A stretch of DNA of 20,451 nucleotides, from NCBI RefSeq assembly GCF_000485595.1, contig NW_014577597.1, positions 171,800 through 192,250 of the forward strand. The letters are read 5' to 3'. Below, one piece after another: positions 11,401 to 19,400 of this stretch. Origin of the DNA: Priapulus caudatus. Lineage: Eukaryota; Priapulida; Priapulimorpha; Priapulimorphida; Priapulidae. Within the stretch, counting starts at the first letter, position 1. Every line of letters starts with the position of its first letter. Position numbers and translations under genes: made by a program. The notes under the pieces were generated by a model. It did no database searches. It was given only the letters and a program-made list of their open reading frames with translations, and had not been told where the DNA came from.

Positions 11401-14400
11401 GGTGACGTAATACGCATGCTTTGCTCGTATGCAATCTGTCGGTGTGTGCACAACACACGTGCACTCAGAGCTCTAATGCTTCACGTCTTGGCTTCCGTTC
11501 AAAATCCGCTGATCTCGGTTTCTCTTTCGTGCCGGACGGTCGAAGCGTTCATTTGTTTTCTCGCCGTAATTCTTCGTCTCACGCATGTGTGTGTGTGTTT
11601 TTCTTCAGGACGTGATCTTAGGTTGTAATCTTGCCATAATTCTTCGTCGTGTGTTTTTCGTTAGGACGTGATCTTAGGTTGTAATCTCGCCATAATTCTT
11701 CATCTCACGCGTGTGTTTTTCGTTAGGACGTGATCTTAGGTTGTAATCTTGCCATAATTCTTCGTCGTGTGTTTTTCGTTAGGACGTGATCTTAGGTTGT
11801 AATCTTGCCATAATTCTTCGTCGTGTGTTTTTCGTTAGGACGTCATCTTAGGTTGTAATCTCGCCATAATTCTTCATCTCACGCGTGTGTTTTTTGTTAG
11901 GACGTGCTGCTCACGCAGCTGGGAGTGAGCCTGATGTCGAAGGCAGACTGGCCCCTGCAGGTGTTCCCACGCACGCTCGCCGTTCTCGCTCAGGTGAGTT
12001 GTTGTTTTTCCGCCGAAGCCGCAAACTTCACCCGAGGCTGGCTTCTCCCGGACAAGTGGGTCTGCCGCCGGAAAAGTTACCGCACACTTTTTTTCTAGAG
12101 TGGTAAAGGTGGTAGAAAAGACAATTTTGTGCCGCGTGTTCGCTCGGGGTTTGCTGTGGGTGTTTTGCTGTTATGGTGGTTAGACTTACTAAAGGCACCC
12201 CGCGTGGTGTGAGAAAGCATGTGAATCCGTGGGTATAAATGTAAACATCTGTCTATTCATTTCGGAAAACCTCGGAACTCACGCAGAAAATTTGGTTCAC
12301 GACTGCCTCTACCCGATAAACGAGCAACACACTAGGCAAAATGCAGAGTAGCGAATCCTTGTTAAACTTGACTCTTATACACGTAATCAAACGTGCAGCT
12401 ATCGCGATAAAGGCATCTTAGCCTAGCTACTTTACGGAGTGAAACCTGTTTAGGAACTGAGCGCCTATGCAAAGTAGCGGATCCTTGTTAATCTTGACTC
12501 CCGTACAATAGACCCTCAATGCATAGACGTACGTGCAGCTATAGCGGTAATCATGGTAAAGGCATCTTAGCCTAGCTAATTTACCGAAACCTGTGTTATT
12601 GTCCAAGTGCATAATCCGTCCTGGCGCGCGCAGGTGCTCATACTGTGGCAGCAGAGAGATCGCGATCAGCTGAAGTGGGACAGCGAGGTGGTGATTGTCA
12701 ACATCTTGGAGCGATTCCTCGACGCGCTGCGGTGCGGCGCGCTCAATCAGGACGCACTGCAGGTGGAGGACATGGAAGGTAACGAGCGACAGTCAACTCG
12801 CAAGAAAACAACTACCGTGTAACCTCGATTCTCTGCTTAGCTCGGGAGAAGCAAAGTGGCGCTGTCTCTTAATGTAACGATCTTCACAGACGCATAATTT
12901 TTCGTATAACCGCACGATCGGCAGTCTCTGTTCGAGGCTTGCGGGAAAACGACGGTGTAGCCTCGAATGTCTACTTAGCTCGTGAGAAGCAACGCAGCGT
13001 TTGCCTCCAGGGATGCAATGATTGCCCCGCGTTATTGTGTGCATGAGCTTCGACACACGTTGTCACATTCGCGCGAAGCTGAGCCGCCTGTTCCTGCTGG
13101 CATGCTAGTGCGGCTGCCGATGCACCAACAAATGGCTTCGTGCGCGAGACGGTGTAGCGAGATGTCTCGTCTCGATGAGACATGGCGCGGTTGGCGTCTC
13201 GACGTGACGAACTTCGTGGGCTCATAGTTAATCGTATTGAGTACGTCGGAAGTCTCTGTCGACGAGGACTAGTGGGAAACGGTGTTGCCGTGTTGTTGCA
13301 GACGTGAACGTGGAGCATCTCCAGCTGCTGCTCTTCTTCTTCCACACGCTGCCTCGCATGCAGAAGAAAATGATCGTTATCAAGTGTGGACACCTGATGG
13401 TTGAATTCGGAGAGCTAGACAAAAGGTAATGCTGTCCCCCCCCCTCTACGTCCACAAGTAGAGCGATAAAATAATAGTCTAGATAAATAAATCATTAATC
13501 ATCATCATGCTTGTCTGTGATACTCGAGATTACTATTCTATTATCTATATTATTTATTACTATTAGTTTTTCTATTGTATTAGTTATTAAATCTTTTAAA
13601 TAGGTACAAGTATTTCAATGTACATTGACAATATTGAAATGTGTTATGCTTGGTGATAATTCCCTAATTTGTGTGACATATTGATTAGTATGTGCATAGC
13701 ACTGCAATAAATGTTCATGTGTTCTTGCCGTGACCTGATAATTTTGCAACATCGCTAATACAAATTTAAATATAATAGAGTACATGGTTCGCACAGTCCT
13801 TGAATTTGAGGGGAGTCTTTGAAAAGTACTTGAATTTAGTAAATGTTGATTTTGTGCTTGAAAAGTCCTTGAATTTCATGAAAATGTCCTTGAATTTTTA
13901 AAAAGAATTATTGCCTGTAATAAAAAGAAATTTTGTACCATCAATAATGTGTAAACCTCAATAAAAATTGTGTTAAATGAGCTTAAAAAGCTATAGACAC
14001 GATAGACAGTTAAATGATGATCACAAATTACAGTAAGTCACTAAAATCAGTCAGTAAATCAAGGTATGTCACAGTGACAGTGTTTAGAAGGGTTTATTAA
14101 TGTGATCCAGGTAAGTTTTAGAGGTGACATGCAGTGATTAAGAATGGGGTTATTAAATTAATCCAGGTATGTTTTGTTCTGTGTATGAATTCCGATTAAA
14201 TGTCTGATAAAATGTCCTTGAATTTCCGATAAAATGTCCTTGAAAAGTCCTTGAAAAGTCCTTGAAAAAAATTTCTGTCCTGTATGAACCATGGAGTATT
14301 AAGTACTCTAATACACTAATACATTATAATTACACTAATTTAAATTAAATTCATAACGTCATTCTGTCTCGCATCCTTACAGCTTCCTGGAGGGGAGTGT

Positions 14401-16330
14401 GCATCCTCACATCACTCGATTCGTCCTGCTGTTTGAATACCTGCTGCACAACTTCTACGCCGCACCTCTGGCCCTTACCGAACAGGTACGAATGACCTCA
14501 CAGCGGGTTTGAACGGTTACTACTGGTCACGGTCAATGATTCATGACATAATACTCGAGGCTTGTTCATGTTTCGCAACACCTACACCGGCAACGATCGT
14601 GGACTGGGCGCGATGTTACTATACAAGGATGTCAACGTTTTTAAAAAAAAAAAACATTTTAAAAATCACGTGTGAATTCAAACGTAAGTAATAGAAAGGA
14701 CTGCATTGTGCCACGTATTTCCCATGTATGGTAATACGTAGATCGCCCACGTATGTGTCGTGCTAGGTTTGCGGCGATGCTATTTTAGGTGCAGTGGAAT
14801 CTATTCACGTATTACACATGGATGTCAACGTTTTTTTAAATATTTTTAAAAAAATTACACGTGAAATCCAACGTTAAGTAATAGAAATGACTGCAGCGTG
14901 CGATTTTCCACGTACGGTTGTACAATGTTTGCGGCGACGTTATTCTAGGTGCAGTGGAATCTGTTCACGTACCAGACGAGCGGTCAGCTGATGTCGACGG
15001 CGGCCGAGGCGGAGAACGTGCTCGCGCAGGCTAAGATCAAGCTGCATTTCCCCTGCAAGGAAGTGGAGGACAGCTACAGGAAGAACATATCGTGTTGCGA
15101 CGGACCCGGTAAGTGCAGTGTCATACACCGTCAGGGAAAAAATTTAAATTTATTTTTCGGGGGCTACTTTTCAAGCTCGCGTGCATGAAAATAGCACTCT
15201 AAAATTTGGTTTGCATTGAACGCTATGCAAATTTACGGGGGCTCTTTTTGGCATTTCGGGGGCTAAATCGCCCCGAGCCCCCGTGTATTTTTTTCACTGT
15301 ACACCGTGCACACTGGAGGTAAATCCTGTCATACGCTGTGTGTGCACGAGTTGTATCAGTGCCTAGTCCACTTAAAACATGTCCCTTTGGTTCTTCCCCC
15401 CCGGATGGCATAATGAAGGTGTTAAATTTTAACATGGTTTGGACAGAAAGTGCACGTGGATGCCCTCCTTTCTTGCTTTGGTCTCCTTGAAGATTAGATG
15501 ACCCCCGTGGAAATTTCTTCGCTGTTAAAATTACTGCCTTGTAACAGTAATTATATTTCAACAACAACCCCAGTCTAAGCAACACTAATCTTGTTCTTTC
15601 CTACCTAGGTGCAGCGATGAAGCCCAGGTTTTATCATATTTGTTCTACCGACTTCAACATGCATAAAACCCCTCACATAGACGGACTGGTAAGTAAAACG
15701 AGAGGCATGATGACTTACATCATCACTAGTAAATTTACACAATTTACTGTACTTTACAAGTGGTTTTACCGTGTGTGAAAATACGGTGGTCGACCGTAGT
15801 GCTACACTATAAATGGTGTGTATCACTGTCAAACTTATCTTGGTCATTACCATTGACCTATGTAATAGTTGTAAGTAAGGTAATTTTTAATCATTTTTAA
15901 TAATTGGCCATTACGACATCGACTGACACTTTAAACATGCAAGAGAATTAATTTCACTTGTTTTCTAATCACATTTCGCAATACACATTTGCGATTAAAT
16001 AAAACTACGAATTTACCCGACATTCGAATGTCGGCAGCCTCGCAAGTGGAGCCTGTACGCGCGCACTGTTTTACCTCAGCTACCTACTCGCTGTGCAATG
16101 ATTGCATGGTTGCCTGCTTGCTGTGCAATTGATAGAATGGCTGCCTACTTGCTGTACAATGCTGTTTCACCTCGGTTGCCTACACTCATCGGGCGACGAT
16201 TGAAACGTTGCCTCTGCTTCTCGTTGCGCAGGGAGCGACGACGCTCATGTCCGGCAAGGACCAGCTCGACTACAACCGCTTCTACGAAGCCTGCATGACG
16301 ATGCTGAACGTGGGCGTAAACTACGGCAGC

Positions 16331-16379
<49 letters not shown>

Positions 16380-16386
16380 CGGGGGA

Positions 16387-16425
<39 letters not shown>

Positions 16426-19400
16426 TGGCAAGCCCTCGCTGCTGGTACGTACGAAGAGCGGCTAGGTCGATTCACCGTTCGATAGTCGAGTTTATGTTAT
16501 TTAGTATAGTATATCATATAGTATAGTATTTAGTATATGATTTTCGCGGGTCGTAGGTGATGGCAGATGACGTGGGGACGGCAGCTCTGCAGAGATTGAT
16601 AGATATATCTGACGGCGACTGACTGGTAGCTCTGGCTAATCGTTGTTGTTCTAGAGACGTATATGGTTGGACGTTTTAACGACAGTGATTAGTGGCAGTG
16701 AAGTGGCGTGATGTCAGCATTTAGGATGCACGTGTGAAAAACTGAATTTGCGCCTAGCCTGCAATAATGTTGCGATCCTAGCAACAGTATCACATCGTGA
16801 CCTCATGGCAGGCTGTTTCATAGTTATTGATGTGTTTTGTAGGGTGCCTGCTTCCTGCAGTATCACTTCATGACAGCGTGGCGTCTCATGGCCTGCCTGC
16901 CACCGTCCATCAAGTACATCGAGAGCCTCAATACGGACAGCCTTCCGAGCGACGGAGCGCACCTGTTAAACCTGCTACGCTGGGCACCAAGGCTCGCCCA
17001 TAGAGCATTCAACACGTGGACCAAGGTCTGGAAACAGGGGGTTATCTGCTCACGTATCAATTGTCAGGAGTAGTGTGAAATGATGATGGGTATAAGTAGC
17101 CGTAATGTTAGCGAGTAGAAAGTTTGTATTGAATTGCTGTCTGTGCTGTATTTTTTTTCACGAGGTGTTAGGTTTGGCAAATGTCTAATCTCTGAATGTT
17201 TTGTTAAGTTGTAAATGTTTTCGAAATTTAGAAAAGTACACTTGAAATTAGGATATAGGTGTCCTGCCACCCTTTTTTTCATCAGAATTTTGTCATTCCT
17301 GCAAAGTATTAGGGATTTTAAGAAAAGCCATGGAATATACATTTATTTTGGGATTAGTCACAACACATCGCTCACATTAGCTGGTTCGGGCAGTTTGCCC
17401 AACTTCAAGAACAAGTCAGATCTTGCTAGGCCAGCAGGGAATTCTGTTGGTTTGGCAACAGGCCCTGGGATGACTGTGGGAAACTGTTATTAAGAGTGCT
17501 AACTAAGACTACGTCTGCTGCAGGATTACCTCGTGAAGCAAGGTCTCACAAACACCGATGCTGAGCTTCTGGTTCAGAACTCCAGCAAGGCTTGCAATAG
17601 TGTCAGCTTCGATATCAAACTCACAGAGATGTTTGTCGCGAAACAGGTATTTCACATAAATATCTCGAGTCGTATAGATAAATATATACATATAGAGATC
17701 AAAAATAGAATAGTAAATATAATAATTCTATATATATATATATATAATCATAATATTATACATGTATAATTAAATATAAACATTATATAGTAAATATTAA
17801 TTATAAATATAAAGGAAACATGTATTGTAAAAAAAAAACATTGTATACATTGTTAATTTAATACATATGTATAAAAATTCATCTTACAAATGATGCTACG
17901 CCCCGCACTTGCAGCTGTCGTTGTTTCCCGGTTGCCATGCCAACACCATCGTCGCCCCGGAGCGTCTGCCTAGTCTGATGGATGTCTATCTGCTGGACGC
18001 CGTCATCGCCAAAGTACACGTCTCGCTTGACGACAGCTTCTCAAAACCCGCGGTGAGAGACGTTCACTTGTTAGTGGGGAGTCGAGATTGCCGTCCGATA
18101 GACTCAGTGCCTCTTAAACTGGTGAATGGTTCACCCAAGGGTGAAGGAAATTTGGGGTGGGGGGTGGATGAAAATCGGTGAAAAACATCAGGAAATTTTG
18201 TCGTGGGTGAATGAAATTTTGTGATAAAGACTCGAGGGTGAATGACACTGAAATAGTTTAAGAAGCACTTGTAAAAACGGTCAGTGATACGTGAGGGCGT
18301 TGCTGCGAGGGTCAGTACGTGTGGAAGGGAATTGGTTTATGTGATGTTCTCTGTGGTAAAGATAGATAGTATCCTATTTCGTAGTGATGCTATTGTTGAA
18401 TCTTTTGTTTCCGTTTCTGTTCTCTGCAGTAAAGCTATAGGGTGACATTTTGTAGTGATGCAATTGTTGAATCTTTGTTTTCGTTTCTAGCCTGACAGCG
18501 ATCCTCAGAACGTGGTGGAGGCAGCACAAAGGCTGCTGCCTCCTATATTCACTCTCATCGACACCTACCGAGCATTCATCAGGTATTCCATCGTCACTCC
18601 TATCAAATTAGATTCAAGATGAATAAATCTTAACTATAATAATATAATATAATGTAAATGTTACTAGTATTGATACGAGTGTAATTCTGAAACTCTCAGT
18701 ACACCACTAATGTCTAGTTTTAGTCGATTTTCTCAAATGAATTTAATTTATTAAAATGTGTTGAAGTTTGCGAGGTATTTTTTTTCGCTTAATGCTGTTC
18801 ATCTTTTGTCCGTGCGTGAACGTCCCTCGCGACGGGACGAATTGCGTTTGTTTGAGCGAGACACAAGCAGCCCCCATGTTTTCCTCTATCAGAAGTTTTC
18901 CTCATTCAGAAGATTTTCTCAGTCAGAAGCTTTCCTCATTCAGAAGATTTCCTCAGTAAGAAGTTTTCCTCAGTAAGAAGTTTTCCTCATTCAGAAGATT
19001 TTCTCAGTCAGAAGCTTTCCTCATTCAGAAGATTTCCTCAGTAAGAAGTTTTCCTCATTCAGAAGATTTTCTCAGTCAGAAGTTTTCCTCATTCAGAAGA
19101 TTTTCTCAGTCAGAAGTTTTCGGGCCTAATTTGGCACACACGAGTAGCACAGCCGCGGCCGTCCCCGAACGCAATCCGAAACTGGTCTCGAAATCCACAC
19201 GAAATCCACACGAAACACATCGCGCGAGTCGTGAAAGAACTCTCTCTCTCTCTCTGCAGGTCTAGCCTGCTGCAGCAGCCTCCGTCGCAGGGCGCCGCGG
19301 CGACGGCAGCGTACGCGTGACACGACTCGTGTAACCGCGTCTTTCTCTGCAGGTCTAGCCTGCTGCAGCAGCCTCCGTCGCAGGGCGCCGCGGCGACGGC

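Noticed and set aside
12971-13393. 140-codon antisense open frame overlapping exon 18
   Set aside because: Opposite the well-conserved DVNVEHLQLLLFFFH exon, with no recognisable homology of its own.
17215-17493. 92-codon open frame in intron 23
   Set aside because: No match to UBR4 or another family, and exons 23 and 24 join in phase across it.
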